Source: CAYJAD01 sp964368075
GTDB lineage: Bacteria > Desulfobacterota > Desulfovibrionia > Desulfovibrionales > Desulfovibrionaceae
Length of the DNA: 64,000 nucleotides
NCBI GenBank assembly: GCA_964368075.1
Contig: CAYJAD010000002.1
Span: forward strand, 1 to 64,000
Direction: 5' to 3'
The position numbers were made by a program, and so were the translations under genes. Below are positions 24,957-33,208 of this stretch, piece by piece; within the stretch, counting starts at the first letter, position 1; every line of letters starts with the position of its first letter. The notes under the pieces were generated by a model, which made no database searches, was not told where the DNA came from, and worked only from the letters and a program-made list of their open reading frames with translations.

Positions 24957-25326
24957 ACTGTCTTCCTTTTAGTAAAGAGGCCTTTTATAACAGAAAGATA
25001 AAGTAGATTTCATACAGCATAGTGTTTCAAAGGCCACAAGAATAACAAAAAAAATATACACGCAACTTTAGTGAATGTCAAAAAAGTAGGCATTGTTTCA
25101 CAACAAACGAAAATATTTCTTTTTTCAAGAGTCTGCTTACTACTCTATACATGCTTTATCGGCATGAAAAAAAATTCCTAAAGGTTAAAAGGGGAAAAAA
25201 AATCTTTGCAATAAAAATTCTTGTGGCATTGTGCGAGGCGGTATATAAGAGCCTCTCAAATAAACACCCTTTTCTTTGAAATCCACAAGAAGTGGTGTAC
25301 TAACCTTTTTACATACAATGATAATT
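24957..25326. other. 370-bp divergent intergenic region
   Basis: The region lies between motA and typA. It is very AT-rich with poly-A/T tracts. I see no gene, strong hairpin or recognisable sigma-28 or sigma-54 promoter. A minus-strand open frame covering part of it is the shadow of typA. Confidence 0.5.
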
Positions 25327-27177
25327 ATGAAAAACAATGAATTTTTACGCAATGTAGCCATCATTGCGCACGTTGACCATGGTAAAACCACCCTTGTGGA
25401 TGCTCTTTTTCGCCAAAGCGGTGTTTTTCGCGCTGACCAGCAAGTAGATGACCGCATTATGGACAGTATGGACTTAGAGCGTGAGCGCGGTATCACCATT
25501 GCTGCCAAAAACTGTGCTGTATCTTGGAATGATATAAAAATTAATATCATTGATACTCCCGGCCACGCCGACTTTGGTGGTGAGGTAGAACGCGCTTTAT
25601 CCATGGCCAGTGGCGCAATTCTGCTTGTAGATGCTTCTGAAGGGCCTTTGCCGCAAACTCGCTTTGTTTTACGCAAAACCTTAGAAGCCGGACTTCCTGT
25701 AGTGGTGGTTGTCAATAAAATTGATCGTAAAGATGCGCGCCCTCAAGAAGTGCTTAATGAAGTGTATGATTTATTTATTGATCTTGATGCCAACGAACAA
25801 CAACTCGAATTCCCCGTTTTATACGCCATTGGTCGCGAAGGTGTGGCCATGCATGGCTTGGAAGATGAAAGAGTAAACCTAGCCCCGCTTTTTGATACCA
25901 TAGTAAAGCATATCCCCGGGCCTGCCTATGATGAAAGCGAGCCTTTTCAAATGTTGGTGGCAGATCTTGACTATTCCGACTACTTGGGCCGCTTAGCAGT
26001 GGGGCGTATTATCCATGGCGCTATCAATGCTAAAGATGCTTTATTATGTATGGGACCCGATGGGAATAGCCAACCTTTGCGCGTGAGTAAGTTGCAAGTG
26101 TATCAAGGTTTACGTTTGGCAGAAGTAGAAAAAGCCGAACCTGGTGACATTGTGGTGCTGGCCGGTATTGAAGATGTCACCATCGGTGATACCATTTGTA
26201 CCAAGGACAATCCCCGCACCTTACCACGTATTCGTGTAGATGAGCCCACTGTGGCCATGCGTTTTGGTATCAATACTTCTCCCTTGGCCGGACGCGAAGG
26301 AAAGTTAGTACAAACACGCGTAATTTGGGATCGTTTGGTGAAAGAAGCCTTGCGTAATGTGGCTGTGCGTGTGGAAGAAACCGCAGATAGAGATGCCTTC
26401 TTGGTAAAAGGACGCGGCGAGTTTCAAATGGCTATTCTTATAGAACAAATGCGTAGAGAAGGTTTTGAACTTTCTGTAGGGCGTCCAGAAGTTATTTTGA
26501 AAAAATCTGACGACGGAAAAGTTCTTGAACCCATTGAGCATCTTTATGTAGACTGCGATGAAACCTTCATGGGCGTAGTGACGGAAAAATTGGCTCAACG
26601 CAAAGGGCGCATGCTCAACTGCATGAATGATAAGAGCGGCGGCACCGGACGTGTTCGCATGGAATTTACTGTGCCTTCTCGTGGGCTTATCGGCTATCGT
26701 GATGAATTTTTAACTGATACGCGCGGCACAGGCATCATGAACTCCTTATTGGCCGGCTATGAAGAATGGCGTGGTGATTTTCCCACACGCTTTAGTGGTT
26801 CCATAGTAGCTGATAGAGCCGGTAATTCTGTACCCTACGCTTTGTTTAACTTAGAGCCCCGTGGGACACTTTTCACCCCTGCCGGTGTGCCTGTTTATGA
26901 GGGCATGATTATTGGGGAACATAACAGAGATAATGACATTGACGTGAATCCTTGTAAGGAGAAAAAGCTTACTAATATGCGAGCTTCCGGAAAAGATGAA
27001 AACGTTATCCTTACCCCTGTGCGCCCCATGACTTTAGAGTTTGCCTTACACTTTGTACGTGAAGATGAAATGGTAGAGGTGACACCAGAATCCATTCGTT
27101 TGCGCAAAAATATGCTTTCAGCACAAAAAAGGCATCAAAACCTGGGCGCTAAAAAGAAAGCTTTGGAAAGTAACTAA
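25327..27177 (+). CDS. typA: Translational GTPase TypA/BipA
   Basis: A ribosome-associated GTPase involved in ribosome biogenesis and stress or low-temperature growth. The G motifs are intact: IAHVDHGKTTLVDALF (G1), RERGITIAAKN (G2), DTPGHADFGGEVER (G3) and VVNKIDRKDARP (G4). Domains II, III and V and the TypA C-terminal domain follow (GRPEVILKKSDDGKVLEPIE, SRGLIGYRDEFLTDTRGTG). The 616-residue product from 25327 matches the family. No good ribosome binding site is visible, and an in-frame ATG at 25318 is an alternative. A stem at 27190-27225 follows. Confidence 0.96.
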   Translation: MKNNEFLRNVAIIAHVDHGKTTLVDALFRQSGVFRADQQVDDRIMDSMDLERERGITIAAKNCAVSWNDIKINIIDTPGHADFGGEVERALSMASGAILLVDASEGPLPQTRFVLRKTLEAGLPVVVVVNKIDRKDARPQEVLNEVYDLFIDLDANEQQLEFPVLYAIGREGVAMHGLEDERVNLAPLFDTIVKHIPGPAYDESEPFQMLVADLDYSDYLGRLAVGRIIHGAINAKDALLCMGPDGNSQPLRVSKLQVYQGLRLAEVEKAEPGDIVVLAGIEDVTIGDTICTKDNPRTLPRIRVDEPTVAMRFGINTSPLAGREGKLVQTRVIWDRLVKEALRNVAVRVEETADRDAFLVKGRGEFQMAILIEQMRREGFELSVGRPEVILKKSDDGKVLEPIEHLYVDCDETFMGVVTEKLAQRKGRMLNCMNDKSGGTGRVRMEFTVPSRGLIGYRDEFLTDTRGTGIMNSLLAGYEEWRGDFPTRFSGSIVADRAGNSVPYALFNLEPRGTLFTPAGVPVYEGMIIGEHNRDNDIDVNPCKEKKLTNMRASGKDENVILTPVRPMTLEFALHFVREDEMVEVTPESIRLRKNMLSAQKRHQNLGAKKKALESN

Positions 27178-27189
27178 GCTATGATTTTT

Positions 27190-27225
27190 CTGGGGAGAGA
27201 GATAATAAAAAATTCTCTCTCCCAG
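27190..27225 (+). terminator. Terminator-like stem after typA
   Basis: CTGGGGAGAGAG pairs with CTCTCTCCCAG, 13 nt after the typA stop. A pyrimidine-rich stretch follows rather than a clean T-run. Confidence 0.55.
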
Positions 27226-27385
27226 CCTCTTTCTCTTTTTCTAAATAACTTTCCACTATAGAAATATCTTGCTCCTCTGCTTTGTTTGCGTTATTTTTTT
27301 GGCGTGAGCACTCCTTATATTTTCTTTGTAGAGGGAGAGGTAAAGGGAGCTTATTACAACTTTTTAACAATATGGAAAATTTGTC

Positions 27386-28513
27386 ATGACTAAGGAAAAA
27401 TCTAAAGTTTACTTTACTGATATGCGCTGCAAGGTGGGTACAAGCTTACAAATGAAGTTGGAAAAACTTATTCGAAAGGCCGGTATTACCGAAATGAATC
27501 TTGAGAATAAATTTGTGGCCGTTAAAATTCACTTTGGGGAGCCGGGCAACCTTTCCTTTTTGCGCCCTAACTTTGCTAAAACTGTGATAGATGTGCTTTT
27601 GGGCGAAAAAGCCAAACCCTTTCTTACCGACTGTAATACGCTGTATGTGGGGCGCCGCAAAGACGCTTTAGAGCATATGGAAGCCGCCTATGAAAATGGC
27701 TATTCGCCTTTTTCAACGGGCTGTCATATTATCATTGGTGACGGATTAAAAGGCACTGACGATGTGGATGTTCCTTTAGAAGGGACCACTTATTGCCAAA
27801 GCGCTAAAATTGGACGTGCCATTATGGATGCTGATATTTTTATTTCTTTAAACCATTTTAAAGGCCATGAAATGACAGGCTTTGGTGGTGCCATTAAAAA
27901 TATTGGTATGGGTTGTGGTAGCCGTGCAGGAAAAATGCATATGCACTCTGACGGCAAACCCACCGTAGATTCTAAAAAATGTCGTAAATGCGGTGTATGC
28001 ATTGAATATTGCGCTCATGAAGGCATTTCTTACAATGAAGATAAAATTGCCAGCATCAATCACGATAATTGCCTTGGCTGTGGTCGATGTATGGGCGTGT
28101 GTAACTTTGATGCCATTGAAGCCCCCTTTGATGCCAATAGCGACACATTAAATTGCCGTATGGCGGAATACAGCCTTGCTGTGTTGCAGGGCAGACCGCA
28201 TTTTCATATTAGCATTGTCAACCAAGTGTCCCCTTATTGCGATTGCCATTGCGAAAACGATGCGGCTGTGGTGCCAGATATTGGTATGTTTGCTTCTTTT
28301 GATCCTGTGGCTTTGGATAAAGCTTGCATTGAGGCAGTCAATAGCGCACCGGCCATTGGCTCAAGTATTATGAAAGATTGTGGCTGTGAGCATGGTCAAT
28401 TGGGTGACCATTTTAAAGCAATTCACCCCACCACCAATTGGCGTTCTCAATTATCGCATGCCGAAAATATTGGTCTTGGCTGTGAAGAATATGAGCTTAT
28501 TACGGTAAAGTAA
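27386..28513 (+). CDS. DUF362 protein with two [4Fe-4S] clusters
   Basis: A 375-residue protein. The N-terminal DUF362 domain (VAVKIHFGEPGNLSFLRPNF, FLTDCNTLYVGRRKDALEHM, FISLNHFKGHEMTGFGGAIK) is followed by a two-cluster ferredoxin insert: CRKCGVCIEYCAHEG and CLGCGRCMGVCNFDA (about residues 194-245). A C-terminal part has further Cys (SPYCDCHCEND, KDCGCEHG). These proteins are common in anaerobes and thought to act in electron transfer, but no reaction is established. No signal peptide is visible. The ribosome binding site is weak. It lies between typA and a small DUF805 membrane protein. Confidence 0.9.
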   Translation: MTKEKSKVYFTDMRCKVGTSLQMKLEKLIRKAGITEMNLENKFVAVKIHFGEPGNLSFLRPNFAKTVIDVLLGEKAKPFLTDCNTLYVGRRKDALEHMEAAYENGYSPFSTGCHIIIGDGLKGTDDVDVPLEGTTYCQSAKIGRAIMDADIFISLNHFKGHEMTGFGGAIKNIGMGCGSRAGKMHMHSDGKPTVDSKKCRKCGVCIEYCAHEGISYNEDKIASINHDNCLGCGRCMGVCNFDAIEAPFDANSDTLNCRMAEYSLAVLQGRPHFHISIVNQVSPYCDCHCENDAAVVPDIGMFASFDPVALDKACIEAVNSAPAIGSSIMKDCGCEHGQLGDHFKAIHPTTNWRSQLSHAENIGLGCEEYELITVK

Positions 28514-28543
28514 TTTTTTAAAATTTTAACAAGGAGATGCCTT

Positions 28544-28924
28544 ATGGAAATGATGGATGCTGGTCGGATTTGTTTAAAAGAAAAATTTGCTACTTTTAAA
28601 GGACGTGCCTCTAGAGCGGAATATTGGCTTTTCTATGCCTTTGTTTCATTTGCAGTCATGATTATAAGCGTTATTGGGACAGTTCTTGCGGTGGTAAGTC
28701 AAATGCTAGGTACTGCTGTATTGGCTCTTTTAGGCCTGGCCTGCCTTGCCCTTATTATTCCTGGCTTAGCTGTCGCCGTGCGTAGATTGCATGATATTAA
28801 TAAGAGTGGCTGGTTTATATTAATTGGCTTTATTCCTGTGGTAGGAGCTTTGGTTTTACTTTATCTGTTTGTTTTAGGTGGAGATAAACAAGCCAATAGA
28901 TTTGGCGAAGTACCTGCTGAATAA
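28544..28924 (+). CDS. DUF805 membrane protein
   Basis: A 126-residue inner-membrane protein. The DUF805 signatures are present: FKGRASRAEYWLFYAFVSF near residue 18 and AVRRLHDINKSGWFILIGFI, then VLGGDKQANRFGE at the C-terminus. Four hydrophobic segments are seen by eye. Function is unknown for the family. AAGGAG lies 8 nt before the start. It is closed by a strong terminator at 28959. Confidence 0.92.
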   Translation: MEMMDAGRICLKEKFATFKGRASRAEYWLFYAFVSFAVMIISVIGTVLAVVSQMLGTAVLALLGLACLALIIPGLAVAVRRLHDINKSGWFILIGFIPVVGALVLLYLFVLGGDKQANRFGEVPAE

Positions 28925-28958
28925 AGTATATAAACACAGTTAATTGTGATGTAGCGTA

Positions 28959-28994
28959 AAAGCCTCTATACTCTTTTGTATAGAGGCTTTATTG
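28959..28994 (+). terminator. Intrinsic terminator
   Basis: A perfect 13-bp stem (AAAGCCTCTATAC and its complement) with a 6-nt loop ends in TTTATT, 35 nt after the DUF805 stop. Confidence 0.8.
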
Positions 28995-28996
28995 AT

Positions 28997-29137
28997 ATGG
29001 ATATGCTGCATGAAATTTTAACCGTTCGAGATGAAGCCCGTCGAAAGTTAGGTGGAAAAATTCCTCACGGATATTGTGCGCCTGGGCGTCACTTGCTACG
29101 CAAAAAAATCGTCTTCCTCGTATGTTACACTTTTTGA
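28997..29137 (+). pseudogene. Possible gene remnant (46-codon frame)
   Basis: A short frame starts immediately after the terminator at 28959 and has no ribosome binding site. Its translation begins MDMLHEILTVRDEARRKLG and includes GGKIPHGYCAPGRHLLRKK, which looks like the N-terminal part of a real protein rather than random codons. It may be the relic of a deleted gene; I cannot name the parent. Confidence 0.3.
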
Positions 29138-29191
29138 ACAACCTGTAGGTAACGATAAAAATCAATACACTATTAAATAAGGAGAAAATTC

Positions 29192-29476
29192 ATGAAAAAT
29201 CATACCTATAAAGTAACTTGTGAATATATTGTGGACGCTGAAGGCAATACCCCTCATATAGCTCCCATGGCCTTTGAGGCCACTCTGCACGAAAATATTT
29301 TTGAAATCATACAAAAACTTCAAGAAAAAGAGAAAGTTCCCGCAGAAGATGCGGCGGCCTTTGGTCTTGGACTCAAGCTTTTCGGCGAAGTGATACGCAA
29401 AAATCAAGATAATGCCCTTTGCGCAGCACTACGTCCGCATCTTACAGAAATAATGAAAGAAATAAAGAAGTCGTAA
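29192..29476 (+). CDS. DUF3861 family protein
   Basis: A 94-residue cytoplasmic protein matching DUF3861 by its pattern: MKNHTYKVTCEYIVDAEGN, IAPMAFEATLHENIFEIIQK, then the signature LGLKLFGEVIRKNQDNAL and LRPHLTEIMKEIKK. Function is unknown. AAGGAG lies 7 nt upstream of the start. It is a single gene between two terminators. Confidence 0.88.
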   Translation: MKNHTYKVTCEYIVDAEGNTPHIAPMAFEATLHENIFEIIQKLQEKEKVPAEDAAAFGLGLKLFGEVIRKNQDNALCAALRPHLTEIMKEIKKS

Positions 29477-29819
29477 GTATATCACCCCACGGAGAACACC
29501 ATATCCGACACAAAAAATACGCCACTAGAAATAATTAGTAATCCCAGTAATTATAAAAATGTGCAGGAGGAATTTTTTTTAAGAAGAAAATACTTCTCCT
29601 GTTATTTGAAAGATCTTTGAACGACGAACATTTTAATCGCTAGAAAACATATACCGGGTCTTGTTGCCCCTATCTTTGGTGAAGAATCGCCTTATTACAG
29701 CAGTACAAATAATGCATATCAGAATCAGAGATTCCTACAACTAAAAAATGGGTTTCTGTGACTTACAGAAACCCATTTTTTAGCTCTCAACGTCCCTGTT
29801 AAGGGCTTGTTATGTTTAA
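29477..29819. other. 343-bp non-genic stretch
   Basis: There is no gene. At about 29645-29688 there is a partial match (CTTTGGTGAAG core, plus a preceding GAAAACATA...CC and TGCCCC) to 11-49 at the window start. The strong terminator at 29742-29782 lies inside. Confidence 0.5.
29742..29782. terminator. Bidirectional intrinsic terminator
   Basis: A perfect 18-bp stem (TAAAAAATGGGTTTCTGT and its complement) has a 5-nt loop and A/T-runs on both sides, so it can act in both directions. It lies 38 nt beyond the stop of the minus-strand gene 29820-30467. Confidence 0.85.
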
Positions 29820-30467
29820 TTACACATACACATCTACAGATTCTTTAGTTGGTGTAGCCTTTGCACTTTCAGCAGGTGCTTCAGATGATGTTTGAGTAGT
29901 AGCAGCTTCTACAGTTTCGCTTGATTCAGCAGTAGCGGCGGCTTCAGTGCTATCTGTTGATGCATTAGTAGTGGTGGTAACTGTGCCATCGCTTTCAACA
30001 ACAGTTTCAGTGGAGCTTTTTTCAGCGGCAGCAATTGTTTCTTCAACGCCGTTGTTTTCTTCATTGATGGTTTCTTCCACTTTTTCTTCAAGGTCGGTTC
30101 TCAGACCTTCGAGCAGGCTTGAGACGTTTTGTTCAAAAGCGTCTTTTTCCATAGTTTGCATTAAATTATTGGCTGCTTGTTTGCCAAATTGAGTTCTTTC
30201 AGTAGAGGTTTCCGCACCGCTAGTAGATGCAGAAGCCATGACGGATTGTAGTAGCCCACCTTGAGCACTTTGAGCATTGGACATAACTATGGACTGAGGC
30301 GAAAAATTGGCAATGGTCATAGCCTTTGAGGCAACATCTTCTTCCATCATCTCTTGTTCAGAGAGAGGCATTACACCCTTGGATTTTAGCATTTCATCCA
30401 ATGGCGAAGATTGGGTATTTTGTGATGTAAACTGTTGCGACTGTAATGAATTTGTCAATGCGTCCAT
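29820..30467 (-). CDS. Low-complexity acidic protein of unknown function
   Basis: A 215-residue protein without signal peptide or membrane segment. The N-terminal 110 residues are Ser/Gln/Met-rich (MDALTNSLQSQQFTSQNTQS). A coiled-coil-like Glu-rich segment follows (LEEKVEETINEENNGVEETI), and the C-terminal 70 residues are almost entirely Thr, Ser, Ala and Glu (TTTTNASTDSTEAAATAESS), probably disordered. Such composition is seen in flagellar-hook-length-type, secreted or surface proteins, but there is no recognisable domain. GGAGG precedes the start; a bidirectional terminator follows. Function unknown; the N-terminus resembles an unstructured secretion leader only in composition. Confidence 0.7.
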   Translation of the reverse strand: MDALTNSLQSQQFTSQNTQSSPLDEMLKSKGVMPLSEQEMMEEDVASKAMTIANFSPQSIVMSNAQSAQGGLLQSVMASASTSGAETSTERTQFGKQAANNLMQTMEKDAFEQNVSSLLEGLRTDLEEKVEETINEENNGVEETIAAAEKSSTETVVESDGTVTTTTNASTDSTEAAATAESSETVEAATTQTSSEAPAESAKATPTKESVDVYV

Positions 30468-30687
30468 ATGTCCTCCATTCAGTAGTAATTAATAAGTTTT
30501 TCCCTCAATAAACTTTATCGACATGCCAACCTTAAACTTTATACTTAGCAGCCCGTTGCAAAAATAAAATCTCTAGGCTGTTCAAAAAGCGTATATAGGC
30601 TACATAAGCTGTTTACTTTTTTATCTGACGCCGTAGATTGCACTGTTTTCAGCAGTCTGTTAAGTTAGTAAAAAAACTATACTTCCT

Positions 30688-31233
30688 TTAAATAAATTCC
30701 ATAGAATATCGCTTAAAAGCCACTTGCAAGCCAGGGGAAGCGTACATGCCTTGTGTAAAAGCGATGGTAGACACTTCAAATTTCTTCAATGTCGTTCCCT
30801 GTGTCTCAGCATTATTTCCTGCCGGAAAGGCTTCACCGTCAATTATGTTGCTATGCACAAGATTGTATACATATTGCTGACATTGGCAACGTAGGAATTG
30901 TATATGCCGCCACCCACGTTCATGCTGTTAGCGCCCATACCAAAGTCTGTATAACTATTGAAAAGGCTGCCGCTGAGATTGAAAGAATCTACGCCATTTT
31001 GTGTATTAATATTCCCATTATACACAGAACCATCAATATTTATAGAAGTATTGCCCCATAAATGAAGTTCAACCCATGTACATCTCCAACTACATCAAGA
31101 TTAAACGTGCCTGCGCCGCTTTTCCCATTGCTATAGGCACCTATGTCACTATTTTTATTGCTCTGAATGTGTAAAGCATTTATGCCACAGCCCACACTGA
31201 GTTCCACATGTGCGCCGTGCGACGTATTAACAG
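30688..31233 (-). pseudogene. Decayed beta-helix/adhesin-like gene, three frames
   Basis: Read on the minus strand, a continuous coding-like stretch is split over three frames. The first (about 31233-31040) gives HGAHVELSVGCGINALHIQ and SGAGTFNLDVVGDVHGL. The second (about 31055-30843) gives NTSINIDGSVYNGNINTQNG, FNLSGSLFNSYTDFGMGA and MNVGGGIYNSYVANVS. The third (about 30885-30688) gives VHSNIIDGEAFPAGNNAE and ends LQVAFKRYSMEFI. The Gly/Asn/Ser-rich repeats resemble a beta-helical passenger of a surface or autotransporter protein. A TAG stop lies just upstream of the first segment, so the 5' end is lost too. It lies immediately downstream of tRNA-Leu(UAA). Confidence 0.6.
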
Positions 31234-31290
31234 CCTATTGTATTACAGTAACTCTGCAAAGTGGGGGAGTTTTGAATTTTGCAAAACGCA

Positions 31291-31330
31291 AAAAGGCTTA
31301 CAGAAAAATTATCTTTTCTGTAAGCCTTTA
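31291..31330 (-). terminator. Intrinsic terminator of tRNA-Leu(UAA)
   Basis: A perfect 16-bp stem (AAAGGCTTACAGAAAA and its complement) is followed on the minus strand by TTTTTGCGTTTTG, 10 nt past the tRNA 3' end. Confidence 0.85.
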
Positions 31331-31339
31331 AGTTTCCTA

Positions 31340-31426
31340 TGGTACCCGGAGCCGGACTTGAACCGGCACAGCCTTGCGGCCGAGGGATTTTAAGTCCCTT
31401 GTGTCTACCAATTCCACCATCCGGGC
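31340..31426 (-). tRNA. tRNA-Leu (anticodon UAA)
   Basis: The 87-nt minus-strand gene starts GCCCGGATGG and has AATTGGTAGACA in the D-arm. The anticodon stem GGGA/TCCC holds a loop with TAA, a long class II variable arm follows, the T-arm has GGTTCAAGTCC, and CCA is encoded. It reads UUA/UUG leucine codons. Confidence 0.95.
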
Positions 31427-31532
31427 AGGATGTGGGCAAGACATTTCGTTCTTGCAGGACTCTTTTAAAGAGGTATGGCTCTTCTGTCAAGAAAAATTAT
31501 GCATTTTTTTAAATTTTCTTTTGTGTGTTCAT

Positions 31533-31563
31533 AAAAAAAAGGGAGAAGGTTGCCCCTCTCCCT
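31533..31563 (-). terminator. Intrinsic terminator of AGCS symporter gene
   Basis: An AGGGAGA/TCTCCCT stem with a short interior mismatch is followed on the minus strand by eight T, 22 nt beyond the symporter stop. Confidence 0.8.
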
Positions 31564-31584
31564 AAAAAAGCATGAGAAATAATT

Positions 31585-32970
31585 CTATTTCAGAGCGTTA
31601 GCTGCTTCTCTTTCGCGATATTCTTTTGCAGTGGCAAAAACAACAGGGCTAAGCATAAGCAGAGCAATCAAGTTTGGTATGGCCATGCAAGCGTTGAAGG
31701 TATCAGATAATACCCATACGAATTCGATTTTAGCCATGGCGCCTAAGGGCACGATAAGCGTAAAGAGAGCACGGAAAGGAGTAAGAACTTTATCGCCGAA
31801 GAGGTAAATCATGCAGCGTTCGCTGTATACGCACCAACCAAGAATGGTGGTGAAAGCAAAGAATGTCAAAGCGATGGTTACAAGAACACTACCTGTGCCT
31901 GCAGGCAAGATGGTGTTAAGTACCATGTCGAATGATTTTGCTGTTAAGGAGGCGCCCGCAGCATCACCAGGGCCGCCAGAAACAAGGCCGGAAGCTAAAA
32001 TAGCAAAACCTGTCATGGAGCAGATGATGATGGTATCGATGAAGGTACCGAGCATACCGATGAGAGCTTGGTTGATAGGCTCTTTGGTGGTGGCGGTGGC
32101 GTGCGCAATAGGGGCAGAACCAAGGCCAGCTTCGTTGGAGAATACACCGCGAGCAACACCCATGCGGATAACTACCCAAATGGTAGCACCAAAGGCAGCA
32201 GAAGGAGTAAAGGCTTCTTCAATGATGGTAGCAAAAATGCTAGGAACTAAGTCAATTTTAAGTATAATAACTAATAAGGAAGCGATGACATAGAAAAGAG
32301 CCATAAAGGGCACAACCTTACCAGCCACAGCACCAATACGCTTTACACCACCCAAAAGCACAGCACCAACGAGCACAAAAAGCGCACCGGCAGTATACAT
32401 GGGGTCAATGTTAAAGGTAGATTGCACAGCACCAGCAATGGCGTTACCTTGGGTCATGTTGCCGATACCAAAGCCAGCAATGGCGCCAAAAATAGCAAAA
32501 GCAGTGCCAAGCCAAGCCCAGCCAGAACCAAGGCCATTCTTGATATAGTACATGGGGCCGCCCACCACGTTACCTTCTGGGGTAACTTCGCGGAAGCGTA
32601 CAGCTAAAAGAACCTCAGAGAATTTGGTAGCCATACCAACCATGGCGGTGCACCACATCCAAAAAAGCGCGCCGGGGCCACCAGCAATAATAGCACTGGC
32701 AACACCTACTATATTACCCACGCCCACAGTAGCTGAAAGGGCTGTCATTAACGCGTTAAAAGGGGAAAGCTCGCCTTCGGCGTTGGCGTCACCTTTTCTA
32801 TTTTTCCACAAATTGGCAAAAGCCGTTGGGATACGCATAAAAGTCAAGAAACGTAAACCAAAAGTCAAAAATAGGCCTGTTCCTAATAAAAGAACAAGCA
32901 TAACGGGGCCCCAAACAATACCGTTTAAAGTATTGAGGGCGTCCATTATAGTTTTCATAAATGCGTCCAT
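31585..32970 (-). CDS. Alanine/glycine:cation symporter family protein (AGCS)
   Basis: A 461-residue inner-membrane sodium-coupled amino-acid carrier of the AgcS/AlsT type, with about ten to eleven helices. Diagnostic segments are LSATVGVGNIVGVASAIIAG (substrate and cation site), GPGALFWMWCTAMVGMATKF, VVGGPMYYIKNGLG and VFSNEAGLGSAPIAHATATT. It probably imports alanine, glycine or related small neutral amino acids. The start was set at ATG 32970 (GAGGAG upstream); a GTG two codons earlier is possible. It is monocistronic with its own terminator. Confidence 0.95.
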   Translation of the reverse strand: MDAFMKTIMDALNTLNGIVWGPVMLVLLLGTGLFLTFGLRFLTFMRIPTAFANLWKNRKGDANAEGELSPFNALMTALSATVGVGNIVGVASAIIAGGPGALFWMWCTAMVGMATKFSEVLLAVRFREVTPEGNVVGGPMYYIKNGLGSGWAWLGTAFAIFGAIAGFGIGNMTQGNAIAGAVQSTFNIDPMYTAGALFVLVGAVLLGGVKRIGAVAGKVVPFMALFYVIASLLVIILKIDLVPSIFATIIEEAFTPSAAFGATIWVVIRMGVARGVFSNEAGLGSAPIAHATATTKEPINQALIGMLGTFIDTIIICSMTGFAILASGLVSGGPGDAAGASLTAKSFDMVLNTILPAGTGSVLVTIALTFFAFTTILGWCVYSERCMIYLFGDKVLTPFRALFTLIVPLGAMAKIEFVWVLSDTFNACMAIPNLIALLMLSPVVFATAKEYREREAANALK

Positions 32971-33208
32971 AGGCACTCCTCATGCATAGGCTCACATGGC
33001 CTGTTGAAAAACCCCATTTCCTCTGTCTTTAAAAGCTGCTGTGCAGTTTTCCAACAGTGTGAATAATGGATAGCACGATGCTTAAAACCTTCCTCAACCG
33101 AATAATGTAACATTGTATACGGTTTTAGAAAAAAAGACAAAGAGTTTTTTTAGGTATGAGGTGCGCTATCTTTCACAAGGAGCTAAAAAGTAAATAAGCT
33201 GTTTTATT

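Noticed and set aside
24957..25100. Sigma-28 flagellar promoter before motA
   Set aside because: No TAAA-N15-GCCGATAA-like sequence could be found.
25185..25715. 176-codon minus-strand open frame
   Set aside because: It lies antisense to the start of typA, whose GTPase motifs are intact; the translation is low-complexity Ser/Arg-rich shadow sequence.
30843..31025. 60-codon minus-strand frame as a separate small gene
   Set aside because: Its repeats continue in two other frames on both sides, so it is one segment of a decayed gene.
30688..31426. Integrated phage or island at tRNA-Leu(UAA)
   Set aside because: There is no integrase, attachment-site duplication or phage gene; only a relic gene is present.
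31208..31490. Open frames on both strands around 31.2-31.5 kb
   Set aside because: They run through the tRNA-Leu(UAA) gene and its terminator.
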